Part shown: piece by piece, positions 1-49,729 of the stretch | How the letters are laid out: each line of letters begins with the position of its first letter | Position numbering within the stretch: position 1 is the stretch's first letter | Assembly (NCBI GenBank): GCA_949152475.1 | Contig: OX424568.1 | Coordinates: 4,935,667-4,999,666 of the forward strand | Source of the DNA: Terebella lapidaria | Taxonomy: Eukaryota > Annelida > Polychaeta > Terebellida > Terebellidae | Length of the DNA: 64,000 nt | Reading direction: 5' to 3' | The notes under the pieces: generated by a model | Seen by the model: the letters and a program-made list of their open reading frames with translations, nothing else | Told to the model about the DNA's origin: nothing | Databases searched by the model: none | Made by a program: the position numbers and the translations under genes

Positions 1-24786
<24,786 letters not shown>

Positions 24787-24869
24787 CTTGTCAACTCCAC
24801 GTTGGGCTCCTGGTCGAGCCTTGATCTAGCAGAGTTGTGCTCGTGGTGAGGTGCCTGGGCTCATCCCCG

Positions 24870-24877
24870 TATTTATA
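24870..24877 (-). promoter_or_regulatory. TATA box of gene A
   Basis: The minus strand reads TATAAATA in a GC-flanked context (CCCTATAAATACGGGG), 84 bp upstream of the gene A start codon. Initiation about 30 bp downstream would give a 5' leader of roughly 55-60 nt. Inferred from motif and spacing. Confidence 0.65.
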
Positions 24878-24879
24878 GG

Positions 24880-26700
24880 GAACAATTCTTGGGTTGTTGA
24901 CCTTGATATTGGATAATAAACCCCTTACCAACCCCGTGTCAGAGATCTGTGGCTTGACAAATGGCTTGACATTAACTGGGAAAAAGTTTTTGGCCCTATT
25001 TTCTCGTTAATTTTCAGGTATTTGTTATCCCATGCGTTCGACAAAGTTCGCAAACAATACAACACCTCAACCCACGGTCCGACGTAAAAATAACCCCATT
25101 ATTTAACCATTAGCCTTATTGTAGTACAGGATATGTCTATAGTTTCCTATGATAATTCCAAAATCTATACCAGAAGGGTGCAAATTATAACGTAATAATT
25201 TCACCACACCTGAATGTCAATGGCACCTCAGCATTTATTTAACCCCCTCACGCTGATAAACACTGATATTTAGGTTCAACAAAAATCAGCTGATTTTACA
25301 AATTACCATGCGGGCACGTGCCGAAAACCTCTTCGGAAGTTACTATCATTTTACGGATGGCAGCACATTGACTACGATGGCGGAGAATTCCGCAACCTTT
25401 ACGTGATCACAAGATGCAATCTGTCAACAGAGTATTTGCTTAATTTTGTTTTATTTTTTTTGCTGGACGGTGATAAATGTCGTTCAGTCGTGTTTACAAA
25501 TTCCCTGCTCGGTGAGACATGGTTATTGGTATTTGTAGATCATACAGCAAATGATAAATGGAGAGCATTGTTGTGTATTTTATGGTAACATCAAGAGAAA
25601 AAAATCACGGGTTATCTAAGCAGCTGCTCAGTACAGGCACGTACGCCAAGATTTAACCAAACGGCATACACGAAGAGAGTTCCACTTGCTAGAAAGAAAA
25701 CGTTCAAATTGGACATCTATGTTTGTGCAAACATCCAAAGAAATTTCCAATAATTATAATTTATTAGTAAGGCAAAACGGTGCGCATTCGAGGAAAAATT
25801 TGTCAGTGTATTGGAATGTATAATCCTGCAGTGAGGTTGTCTCAAGCAGAAGTACACATCAAATTCTAACATCGAATTTATACCAGACACATTTATTTTC
25901 AGATATTTGTGGTCCTCGAATGGTTGTTCGATGTTCCCATGTATGGGTTTTTACATGTAGTAGACCAATGATCATTTCTCAGTACATACATACAGGAACC
26001 AGTGTGTCATATGACGCGATCTTTGGAGATGACACTCCACTGAACTTCACTTCCTTTAGACCATGCCTGCTGGGTGTTATCAAGTACGGCTCGCCTCAGA
26101 TGGGACTCGAGCTCCTGTTGCAAGGTTGTTCAACGGCTATGCTCCACGGAAGAGCTAAAGCAGTACATCATTGTTAAATTTGATACTTTTTTGGAATGGT
26201 AACAAGGAAATATGTGTTTATGACACATAAGACTATGCAATGACGATGACGCCCACCACATATCTAGACTTCAGACAATGACTACCCAGGTCATCCTGCT
26301 AACTGGACCAAATCTGACCAAGTAAGGGGTCACATCTGGTGGGATTCGAATCAAGGTGGCTAGATTCCTTGCCATAAACTCTTTTGATAGAGTTTTCATT
26401 TAAACTCTTTTGATAGAGTTTTCACTCATTTTCCAAACTACATGTAAACGTTCACTTCTTTTAACGATATAACGTTGTGATGAGATGAGAGATTTCTGCA
26501 GAAGTATTTACAAAGTATTTGGTTTCCCTTCTGTTCTGTCAGTGGCTGTGAGAAACTACCCAACAATTTTTCGTATTCTTGGTTTTCACTACCTTTCATG
26601 AGTGATGAAAGATATCGACACTGAACTACACATAGCGGACAAATACAATGTCACCCCATGTACCATATGCTAATCCGTCTACAGTGCTATTTAGAAGGAA
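24880..26700. other. Intergenic, nothing recognised
   Basis: AT-rich sequence upstream of gene A with no ORF, RNA gene or repeat that I can support. A short B-box-like match near 26,340-26,355 is too weak to call a tRNA or SINE. Confidence 0.5.
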
Positions 26701-26759
26701 AATCAAGGACTTGTTGGTTATCCTTCCTCTTCCAAGTGATTAAGATGAATCTACCAGAA

Positions 26760-27620
26760 CACAAACTTCCTATTTTCTTAGTGATGAAAGATATCCTCTG
26801 AAACATTTAAAGACTCCTTGGTTTCTTTCTCCATCTCTCAGTGATTAAAAAAAATCTGAAGCATCTACAAACGCCTCGGGTTTTCTTTCCGAGGAAAAAT
26901 CTACTGAAGTATTCACATATTTCGAGGTTTTCCTTCATTCTCTAAGTGATGAGAGAACTCTACTGAAGCATTTACAGACTTCGCGGTTTTTCTTATTTCT
27001 CTATGTGATGAGAGAAATCTACTGACGCATTTACATATTTCGTGGTTTTCCTTCATTCTCTGTGTGATGAGATAAAAAAATACTGAAGCATTCACAGACT
27101 TTGTGTTTTTCCCTTCTTTCTCCAAGTGATGAGGGAAATCTACTGGAGCATTCACAGATTTCGTTGTTTTCCTTCCTTCTCTAAGTGACGAGAGAAATCT
27201 GCTGAAGCATTCACAGATTTCGAGGTTTTCCTTCTTTCTCTAAGTGATGAGAGAAATCTACTGAAGCATTCACAGATTTTGTGGTATTCCTTCTTTCTCT
27301 AAGTGATGAGAGAAATCTACTGAAGCATTAACAGATTTCGTGGTTTTCCTTCCTTCTCTAAGTGATGAAATAAACCTACTGAAGCATTCACAGATTTCGT
27401 GGTTTTCCTTCCTTCTCTAAGTGATGAAATAAACCTACTGAAGCATTCACAGATTTCGTGGTTTTCCTTCCTTCTATAAGTGATGAAATAAACCTACTGA
27501 AGCATTCACAGATTTCGTGGTTTTCCTTCTTTCTCTAAGTGATGAGGGAAATCTACTGAAGCATTCACAGATTTCGTGGTTTTCCTTCCTTCTCTAAGTG
27601 ATAAGAGAAATCTACTGTCG
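26760..27620. repeat. 59-bp minisatellite
   Basis: About 14 tandem units of 59 bp, each with AAGTGATGAGAGAAATCTAC, then TGAAGCATTCACAGATTTCG and a TTTTCCTTCYTTCTCT tract. Copies are degenerate at the left and near-identical from about 27,180 to 27,600. An antisense ORF across it is only the repeat. Confidence 0.9.
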
Positions 27621-27699
27621 GATTGGAATTAAGATAACCATATTTAATTGCTTGTCATGCTTCTGTGCGCATATTGTTTTCATTTAGCTGTTGCCATGG

Positions 27700-27765
27700 T
27701 GTGTGTATGTGTGTGTGTGGGGGGGGGGGGGGTATGTGTGTGGGAGTGGGGGGAGGGGTGATCCG
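27700..27765. repeat. G/T-rich low-complexity tract
   Basis: A TGTG run followed by 12 consecutive G and further GGG/GTG; simple sequence. Confidence 0.85.
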
Positions 27766-29526
27766 TTTGTGTAATGGCCTTTGTTTTTGTTCTTGTTCTC
27801 TAGTTTTTTCCACTGGGAAGTGTATATGTGTGAAAGTGACTCTATAGGTTTTGTTTCATTTGTTTTTTTTTAATTCCAATCGTTTATGTGTTAAGAAATT
27901 GTCATATTTACGTTTATATTATTGTGGATAATTGATCCGTGATTACGGAATGGTGAGTATTTAGTCATGTTTGTGTTTCTATCGATTCTGTGTCATGTTT
28001 TAGTTGTATTATAATTGTAAGGCTTAAGTATTAATTAAGTAATTAAGTATTAACAAACTATTATATATGTAAGTTAAGCGTTTTCAGCCAATTATATATG
28101 TTTCATGTTAATTTTAGTAGTTATTGCATTCGTGGTATTATGCACAATACTGTATATGTCATTATATTTATAGATGCATAATCCTTATGGTTTTTGGGTA
28201 ATGCCGTATCAAATGGCACTTTTTCGTTCCAATTTGAAATATCTTTTGTGTAATCTTTGCCTTTTGAAGAAAATAAACACACTTACTTAGGGGCCGGTCA
28301 TTATTTATCAGGTGGGGGGATAAAAACTGGGGGTCGGAGTTCGAATTTTAGTTAATTTGAGAAAATTTGTATATTGAAATAGTGAATTAGGTGAAAACAA
28401 TCGTCTCAACCTGGACTGATGGTTCACTGGAGTATACAGCATGTGAAATCCATCCCTTTGTCACATTATCAGTGAAACTATAGTATCGCTGAAATTTGAT
28501 GCTAGAAAAGACCATCCAGGAACACCCAAAATCAGGAGATGTCGTGAATCGACAACCGTTCATCACCCCAGACTGAAACACTGTCACCAAGAATGAACTA
28601 TGGACCTTTAGTAGAACACAGCAGCACTGCAGCTGAATACGGTGCCAGCTAGGATGATCAACATGCAGGGCACTGTCACGGACTAACAATGGATCACCCG
28701 GCCCATACCATGCTGACCAACATCTCATAACATCCAATGACCCCGAACCAGCATGTCAAAATTACAGACCGATTTTCCACTTAACACGTTGCCAACATAG
28801 GAACCTCGGCCACTGAGTATATTCCTCGATGAGCTCAGGACTGTCCTGGACCGCCATGAACAAAATATGGACCTTTCCATCAAGAATTTCATCATTGCAA
28901 AATAGTCCTGGATCGTCCCGGATGATGCCATAGTGAATCTGATTTACCTGACTTTCTTGGTGGCCAGGACATTGCTAGACAATCGCGGATCATCACGGAA
29001 CATTAGGAACCCATCAGCGAGGCAACACAGAACTGATTCAAGGCCGGGAAAGTGCCAGTCCAGGATGGCCTGATTCATCAATGATATGTGGAGGAGTTAT
29101 ATTTTTTCCGAGTTCACTCTGGGGTCCAGTTAGTCCGTATATTTAAAGGAAAAAATAGGATTCATGGTTTTTTTTTTCATTCCTCCAACAAATTTCCAGT
29201 CAATGAATGAACCGAATGACCTTTAACTCAGGTCTCGAGTGTTTCAGGGGGTTTGGAAATGTGGGGTTTGGAGTGAGAAAAAGATTTCAGTATTCTGGGG
29301 AACATGATCCTAGACATAGATGTCTTGGGGGTGTTTTGTTTCTTGCCACCAACATCCAATCAGAGGTTGTCAATACCATACTGATATAATATACCCACAA
29401 ATAGTAATTGAATCAGGTGTAATGGCACAAATTCATAATATCCACTGACTTAAGGTAGTCCGCTCCAAACAGTGAGGGAAGGGGGTCAAAGGGTTTTTTA
29501 AAATAAATACCTGTATCAACATAAAT

Positions 29527-30088
29527 ACGGAGCCCCTGAGGTGACATACCAGATATATTTATTAATCCGTGCGCACGAATTAGTAAACCGTGGCCACGAA
29601 TTGGTAAACCGTGGCCACGAATTAGTGAACCGTGGCCACGAATTAGTAAACCGTGGGCACGAATTAGTAAACTGTGCGCACGAATTAGTAAACTGTGCGC
29701 ACGAATTAGTAAACCGTGGCCACGAATTGGTAAGCTGTGGGCACAGATTACCTCAACTAATCTGTGGGCATGATTTAACAATCCGTGAGCACGATTTAAT
29801 AATTCGTGGGCACGATTTAACAATTCGCACGAATTAGTATTTCGTGGCCACGGATTGGTATAACTAATCCGTGGGCACGATTTACCAATGCGTGGGCACG
29901 AATTAATATTCCGTGCCCACGAATTAGTAAATCGTGCCCACGGATTGTTAATTCGTGGCCACGAATTGTTAAATTGTGCGCACGGTTTGGTAAATCGTGT
30001 GCACGGATTGGTAAACCGTGCGCACGGATTGGTAAACCGTGCGCACGAATTAATAAATATTTTCGGTATGTCACCTCAGGGGCTCCGT
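29527..30088. repeat. Inverted repeat enclosing ~20-bp GTGNNCAC units
   Basis: A 24-bp perfect inverted repeat (starting ACGGAGCCCCTGAGGTGACA) encloses about 25 units of ~20 bp. Each unit has a palindromic core GTGGCCAC, GTGGGCAC or GTGCGCAC followed by GAATTAGTAA-like sequence, in both orientations around a centre near 29,860. ORFs on both strands here are translations of the repeat. Confidence 0.85.
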
Positions 30089-30104
30089 AACATAATCTAG
30101 AGCT

Positions 30105-30375
30105 TCAAAATAATATATTTTATAGAGTAACTGTTCAGCATCCTAAAACTGAAAAGAAAATAGGGGGTCACCGTATCCGTTCGCATGGAAAAGACGATGC
30201 AAGATGTGAATATGGACAAAAAAAATGTGCAAAAATGCCAGAATTTATGTGATTTTAGGTAAATATGTGTGATTTTGATCGAATATGTAGAAGAAACGAG
30301 CACGGTGACCCCCTATTTTCTTTTCAGTATTAGGATGCTGATCATTTACTCTATAAAATGATGTCATTTTGAAGA
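30105..30375. repeat. Imperfect palindrome with ~80-bp arms
   Basis: The left arm contains CAGCATCCTAAAACTGAAAA and AATAGGGGGTCACCGT; the right arm carries their complement (ACGGTGACCCCCTATT…AGGATGCTG). The spacer is about 120 bp. It lies inside the TTAA element and would form a long hairpin. Confidence 0.8.
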
Positions 30376-30783
30376 GATAATATTCAAGAAATGACCTTTA
30401 AATTTTGACTCTCCGTTACCTCCATGTTTGTAGCGGACTACGTTAATAGTGTAAAAAAATTGCGACAAAAGTCACAATTGTTTGAATAGAATGTGAATGA
30501 AGTGTAAAAACAGCATTTAAGTATCATATACTGGCTCCTTATAATTGTTACCATTGTGTATTATGGCCTTGTATGGGGGGATTGGGGGGGGTCACACTTT
30601 TATTTTTGATCTTGGTGGGGGGGGTCATACATTATTTTTCGATATCGGTGGGGGGGGGGGGGGTCAAACTTTGAAAACTCATTTCTCGGAAAATCCATTC
30701 AAAACCTCCCCCCCCCCCCCCCCCCCTCACCCGATAAATAATGACCGGCCCCTTACTTACCTTTTTAATTTATTTTCTTACTA

Positions 30784-30812
30784 ACTGGACTGGACTGGAC
30801 TGGACTGGACTT
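30784..30812. repeat. Pentanucleotide repeat (CTGGA)n
   Basis: Five to six tandem copies of a 5-bp unit. Confidence 0.9.
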
Positions 30813-31924
30813 CCACAGCTGCCCACACACATATGGGGAGAAGTCATAATCCCTCACAGCCTCAGAATCAGTCATGATTCAAGTCCAGCACTAACGCAGA
30901 TGTAGATGTAAAGGTTGAATCCAATTCAAATCTCTTTTACCATTACTGTAAGAGGAAAAACATGTAATTTCAAGCTGTCTGATTTTGCAAAAGAAGCAGT
31001 CCAAGTGTACTTCAAGGAAACTGTCCGACAAATTGTCAGATTTCGGCGAAAAGCAAGAAAAGAAACCACTTATGCCTGGGTCACACTTGAACAGGTCGCT
31101 GGCCGATATGGGGACTTAGGTGGTATTTATCGATGTTCCGGCCGCCGGTGATAGTTTGTCAGGCATCTTTCCCATATCTTTCGAGTGGTCATGAAACCAC
31201 CAGGCATTGTCTGCCGGTGACCGCTATAGTCACCTACGACCGTGTGTCTTCACCCTGTCTGTCCAAATTTCAACACATTCAAGAAAGACTAACTAACCAT
31301 CGATCCCCACCAGAGACCGCATGATACCCCACTGAAACCTGCTCGGTGATCGTGTTCCGGACGTTCATCGGCACCCAGCAGAATACGCTGGTGAGCTACC
31401 CACATTGGTCGGCCGAAAAATTTGGTCGATTCCCTCGGCAGCTGGTGGGCATCAAAAGGGGCTCTGGTCGGTCACCGGCAGACTTGCTATCGATTCACTA
31501 CTGATGTATTTTTCCACCGGTCGCCGCAAGAAAATAACTGCGTTATTTTCTTCCGATGCTTCCACCGACGTGTCTACGATGTCCGATTGTTGTGCGATGG
31601 TCACAGATGATCTTCCCACGCTCGGTGGGTGATCGACCGAAATGGCGAAATTTCCGCCTTTTCGGACATCGTATTCCCATCGGCGTAGGCATCGGTGCAA
31701 ATGTGACCTAGGCATTAGCTGTCACATGCAAACCTGTCCAACAGAATAAAGTGCAGCAGCGACCAGAGCGGATCAAGAAAAAGGCCAAGAAAATTAAGAC
31801 GAAAAAGAAAAAAAAAGAAATTGAAACAGATACAAGAAATAGAGAGCAATGTTAGTAATATATTGTGAAAAACAGTATGTGACAGCGAAAACATCGTCAG
31901 CAACAAATATGTGTTTTGCTGACT

Positions 31925-34640
31925 GAGCAGACTACCAGGAAAGTACCAAATTGAAGCTGATCCAGCTATCAGGCCCATTCCAAACACACGCTGCATAGTT
32001 CCAAATCCATTCAGACCAGCCCACAAGACGAGGTTGGACGAGATGGAAAAGAATGGCATCATAGTAAAAGTAGTCATACCAACTCCATCTATAAGCAACT
32101 TTTTTTTTTTTGTCGCACTTCAGAAAACAGGAAAACTGAAAACTGGACTCGACCCGAGGATGAATGAATAGAGCTTTCAAGAGAGGTTGTTGTTGTTGTT
32201 CAGCCAGGACTATTGATGAAGTCACAGCAAATCTTGCTGATGTGAAGCTGTTCTCAGTGATAGTTCAGAAACAAGACGATGAGTCCTGTTATCTGACCAG
32301 CATTCGAACGCCACTGTTACAGATGGTTGAGGATGCCATCCGGAATCATTTCTGCCTCAAAAGAGTTCCAGAGACGCTTGGATGAGGATTAGAACGACTG
32401 GCAAACATTGAGGTGATAACTAATGACATCATTCTCTATGGCAATGGCAACAACAAAAAAGACTCCTGGGAATCCCTCGCGATCTTATTGTGTTCCCTCG
32501 CAATCCGGATCGCGTTCCCTCGCAATATTATCGCGTTCCCTCGCAATCCGGATCGCATTCCCTCACGATCTTATTGCATTCCCTCGCATTCCGGATCGCG
32601 TTCCCTCGCGATCTTATCGCGTTCCCTCGCAATCCGGATCGCGTTCCCTCGCGATCTTGTAGAAAAACTTTCTCAGAAGTCATTGGCGTCAACACAATGC
32701 AAGGGAACGCAATCCGGATTGCGAGGGAACGCAATAAGATCGCGAGGGAATGCGATAATATCGCGAGGGAATGCGATCCGGATTGTGAGGGAACACAATA
32801 AGATCACGAGGGAACGCGATCCGGAATGCAATAAGATAAATGCGATCCGGATTGCGAGGGAACGCAATAATATTGCGAGGGAACGCATTAACGATATGTC
32901 CAAAAATATCTCTCCCATGTCCTTTCAACGGCTCCGTACTCAGAGGGAGCAGGGTGACCCCATCTGGCCCATGGACTATATGATGTCACCAAAGAAGTGT
33001 GCATAAAACCGATTGTTCAGCAGTTGGAGTTGAAGCAGTTGACCTACCAGTGGTATGTGCTCTTATCAGCGCTGAAAGAAACTGCTCCGATCGAAAAAGA
33101 GTGTCTAGCAATCGTCTTTGCAATGGAGAGATCTGATCACTTCATCATTGGAAACAAGCAATGTTCTGTATAACATAGATTAAAGACTGGTCATCGCCCA
33201 TTGAAGCAGATATTTGAGTAGCCGATTCTCGTATCACTCGAGCATCTGCAAAGAATATGCTTTTTTATATGCCTGTATAAATACTCGCTCAACATGATGT
33301 ACTAGCTGGGACCACACATGTACATGAGTGGCATGTTGTCACGAGCATTTCTACCACTGAAAATGGACGAAACCACAATGTCACCATACTGGACTTGATG
33401 TACAAACTTCATATATACAACCTTGATGACAAATCACATGTACCCATTTGTCACACAGGACGGACTTGTGTTTCGAAGATTTGCCTCTTACATGGAAGTT
33501 TCAACCACATTACGAACAGCAAGACATCATGTTCTGGCAACAAATGAACGCCAAAATCGCCAAAAGAGTACCACCTGCCAAGACTCAAAGCCAGCACAAA
33601 AGGAGGCGTTGATGATAACACAACTTCCAGGCTTAGTTTGGCAAGTGACAACATCTTGAGTACGAAGGTCAGCACTATGTTGTGCTAGTTGACACTTACT
33701 CGGACTATATTGATATTGCTGAGCTGGAAGACATGATATCATAGCGTTGATTATAGCAGTGAAACGTGATTCTGACCTCTGACAATGGACCAAATTATGC
33801 ACAACTCCCAGGCTTGAAAGATTTGTGAAATCGTTCAGATTTTCAACACTGACCTCGAGCCCACGTCATAGTGAATCTAATGGGAAAGAAAATCCATCGT
33901 CAATCACGGAAAACATCATCAAGACAGCTACGAAGTCCAAGCCAGATATCTGGAAGGTTATTCTTGCAAGTCGAAACAAACCTGGCCCAAATGATTCTCG
34001 TCCAAAAACTGATGTGGAAGAGAAGTACAAACCAAAGGTCGCTAAACAGCGCCAAGTAAAACCTCTGCACAATTCGACAATCATGCAAAGTTCCTACAAG
34101 AACTTATGATTGGACAGCATGTAACGGCTGAAGCACAATCATATTAAAGCTTCTTCAAGCAACTAGGTTCCTGCTTAGGTTGAACGTAAAATTAAACCGC
34201 GATGTTACATGATCAAGGCTGGGAATCGCATGAACGAAATCATATTCATTCAAGAAACAGTCCAGGGTTACCAGAAACCCCGGTAGTGCCTCACACAGTA
34301 CCCCAGTTCGTGAATTCTAAATAGATAACCACAACCGAACAAACATATCCAGATGACAGAACAGATCCACCAACACATGCAAGGCACATCGTCCAGACGA
34401 GCCATCACATGCGTCCCCCATCACGACTCAAGCGTCTCCACTTCAACCCAGAACCTGTGCAGGCCGTGTGACCAAGCCACATGAAAAATACAGAGACTTG
34501 TGGTACGGACCCAAGATGTGACATGTACCTTTGAATAGCTTTTAAAGTACACATCTTACAACTTGAGTGCTTACCGTGAATGTACTTGTGCACATATTAC
34601 CATCGGCTATTAAAGAGTTCCAATCCAAGACTCGATCCAC
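31925..34640 (+). mobile_element. Ty3/gypsy-type LTR retrotransposon fossil (pol part)
   Basis: Remnants in family order on the plus strand: reverse transcriptase (about 31,925-32,450), RNase H (about 33,000-33,210, with IEKECLAIVFAMER) and integrase (about 33,640-34,100, with YVVLVDTYSDYIDIAEL). It is clearly broken, with many disruptions, and a fold-back array is inserted in it. No LTRs or gag were recognised, so it is a partial and probably old copy. Treated as a fossil. Confidence 0.8.
32465..32892. repeat. Fold-back array of ~22-bp units inside the gypsy fossil
   Basis: The left arm repeats GCGTTCCCTCGCAATCCGGA-type units; the right arm repeats the reverse complement (GGATTGCGAGGGAACGC). 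The centre is at about 32,660-32,700. Tandem-repeat arms facing each other are typical of fold-back elements. The retroelement homology stops on one side and resumes on the other. Confidence 0.8.
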
Positions 34641-34649
34641 AGAATCATC

Positions 34650-36700
34650 ATGTTTTATGAAGCCAGATAATTTGTATCTTCAAATGATCTCGAATTTGAG
34701 ATAAGGTGACCCTGAGTGCTCAAACGCAATATATGCACACCATGAAAACGTGTGAAGGGTTTCTATAGGCGAATCTCCTGAAGACAGAGCTTTTATTTGT
34801 ATTAAGAACGTGTAAGAAGTCATATATGAAGCATCTATTGATGACTCAGGACTTGACCTTAGTTGACCTTGACTATTGAAATTTGATGTTATATCCACCA
34901 CAAAAAGCGTAAGTTGGTCTTCAGAGACACAGCTCCTGAAGATATGACTTGAGCGCTCGAAAGCAAGATATCCACCTAAGAATGCTTGAAGTGGTATTGG
35001 GAGACAAACATTAGAGCTAATAGATAGAGAACCACATGATGCATCTGAAGCGACCTTGAATTTCACTTGTGTTGATCTTTAGTGTACAAACTCAAAGACA
35101 TATCTACCACAAATTGCCTGCGACACAATATGTGTACTATGTTTAGGGATGTACTCTTATTTCATGATGTATTCTGGATAATTGGTACATGGAATAATAT
35201 CTTACCTGGTATCTACCGGTGAGGAATAAGCCATTGATCATATGCTTAAACTCTGTGGCGCAACACCTCGGCAATTTTCATAATCCTTGAGTTATCTTTC
35301 ATATGCGAGCTTTCACAAGTATTGTTTCGCTGGATGGCCTGCGCTGCTATATAACTATGTTAAATTGTTCCACAATATTTTACTGCGAGTAGAATGATGC
35401 CATGACGCTCCAATGGACAAACCCGGAGTTGTTGTCTAAGATTTGAGAACCTCATTCACATTACACCCAACAGGCCTTTAATGGGCTGTTCAATGCTCAA
35501 ATCTAACCAGACTATTCTGGTTGCCCATTTGGTGCCAGCATACGATTGTGTCCAGATTCCAGAGTCATTTTCTGAAACGTACGGTTATAAACCCACTCTC
35601 TCTATTTTAGGCATTATGAGTTATTTTGTTGTCCTTTAGGTTCCCTGTCATCTCTATCTACTGAAATGCCTTGCTTTTGTACATGTATATATCTAGGTAT
35701 ATCTAACTGGGATATATGATGAATGTTGAATTTCCTGAGGCATAAAATTGGCTTTCATCGAGCTGCTCTATATCATTTAGTCTATTGTGCTTGAGAATGT
35801 ACTTAAAATATTTGGCATTACAACTTGAACTGATAATTATATTACGGTAATATTTCCAGTATATATTCATGTGTGTGTAGCTTGGCCACAATCGTATCTT
35901 TCTACAGAAGGAACTCAATGTATATATAAAAAAAATAGTTTTTGTTTCGAAAACTTATATTGTTGTGTTGTGGTCTCTGAGAAATATGTCGTGATCTTTA
36001 CAGTACAGATTCCTATTTGTTTGCATGTCCTTGAAAAAAAAATATTAAAATTTTATCTGATAGCATTCATCAATACCAGTATGATACTTAATTATGAAAA
36101 CAATATTACCATGGGATTGACTTTGGTGTGAGTCTGACTGTATCTGATATATTTTTCTAATTGATTACTGATATCCGAGTATTTTGTTCTTGCTTTTGTA
36201 TGTATGGGTACGGTGATTGGCCAATTTTTCGTGTGGTTCCATATATGACACCGTATACAAAAACCAAATGTAACAACAAAAGAAATAACGAACATTGTTT
36301 GTTTATAACTATATATTCTTCAATATACATTATTTCGCCAGTTTATGGACTGATGTACAACAGTTGCCATCGTTCCCTCTCACGACGTTGAGTCAGTTTC
36401 GGTACCGGTAGGGCTCTTCGACTTCCATTCACGACCTGTCATCCATCCCCTATGTCTGGCATACATGTATCTATGATGAAAAATTTATTCTCTGAGTGTA
36501 CATATTGACTGGTTTAACGTGTAGTGCTATCACGACAAATGGAATAGATATTTCATGGCCCAGTGGATATATTCCCAGGATGGCATGTGATCGATTTCAA
36601 AATTGGCTGCTGAAATTGTGAATTTCAAACACTGGAAAATATTAATCAATTCAGTAATGTAACAGTACTTTACCAGAGATAATAGTAATGTTTATAACAC
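34650..36700. other. Intergenic, little recognised
   Basis: Two diverged ~220-bp copies containing CTCCTGAAGA and TTGACCTTG stretches lie at about 34,690-35,120. The rest is AT-rich and shows no supported gene. Confidence 0.45.
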
Positions 36701-36703
36701 TAG

Positions 36704-36709
36704 TTTATT
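36704..36709 (-). terminator. Polyadenylation signal of gene B
   Basis: AATAAA on the minus strand begins two bases after the proposed stop codon, implying a very short 3' UTR. Tied to the terminal-exon call. Confidence 0.45.
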
Positions 36710-36710
36710 A

Positions 36711-49695
<12,985 letters not shown>

Positions 49696-49729
49696 GTTGT
49701 TGATTTGTACTCTCCGCAATTCTGAAATG

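Larger units (their letters stand above)
29454..30442. mobile_element. Nested ~990-bp element with TTAA target sites
   Basis: Ends GGTAGTCCGCT at the left and AGCGGACTACG at the right, directly flanked by TTAA on both sides (29,450-29,453 and 30,443-30,446), as in piggyBac- or Kolobok-type insertions. It lies inside the larger inverted-end element and itself contains two palindromic parts. Confidence 0.65.
28290..30752. mobile_element. 2.46-kb DNA-transposon-like element with 20-bp perfect terminal inverted repeats
   Basis: Left end GGGGCCGGTCATTATTTATC at 28,290-28,309; its exact reverse complement is at 30,733-30,752. The flanks TTACTTA (28,283-28,289 and 30,753-30,759) form a 7-bp target-site duplication. 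Long G or C runs lie just inside both ends. No transposase ORF was recognised, so it is probably non-autonomous. It contains a second, TTAA-flanked element. Superfamily is not assigned. Confidence 0.75.

Noticed and set aside
26335-26360. tRNA- or SINE-like B box (GATTCGAATCCCACC on the minus strand)
   Set aside because: No A box at the right distance, no cloverleaf, no poly-A or RNA-polymerase-III terminator.
29413-29837. ORFs on both strands with RGHELVN/IRAHGLL-type repeats
   Set aside because: They translate the ~20-bp palindromic unit array in an element; both strands are open for the same reason.
32413-33006. 197-codon plus-strand ORF
   Set aside because: It spans the fold-back array; most of it is the translated ~22-bp unit.
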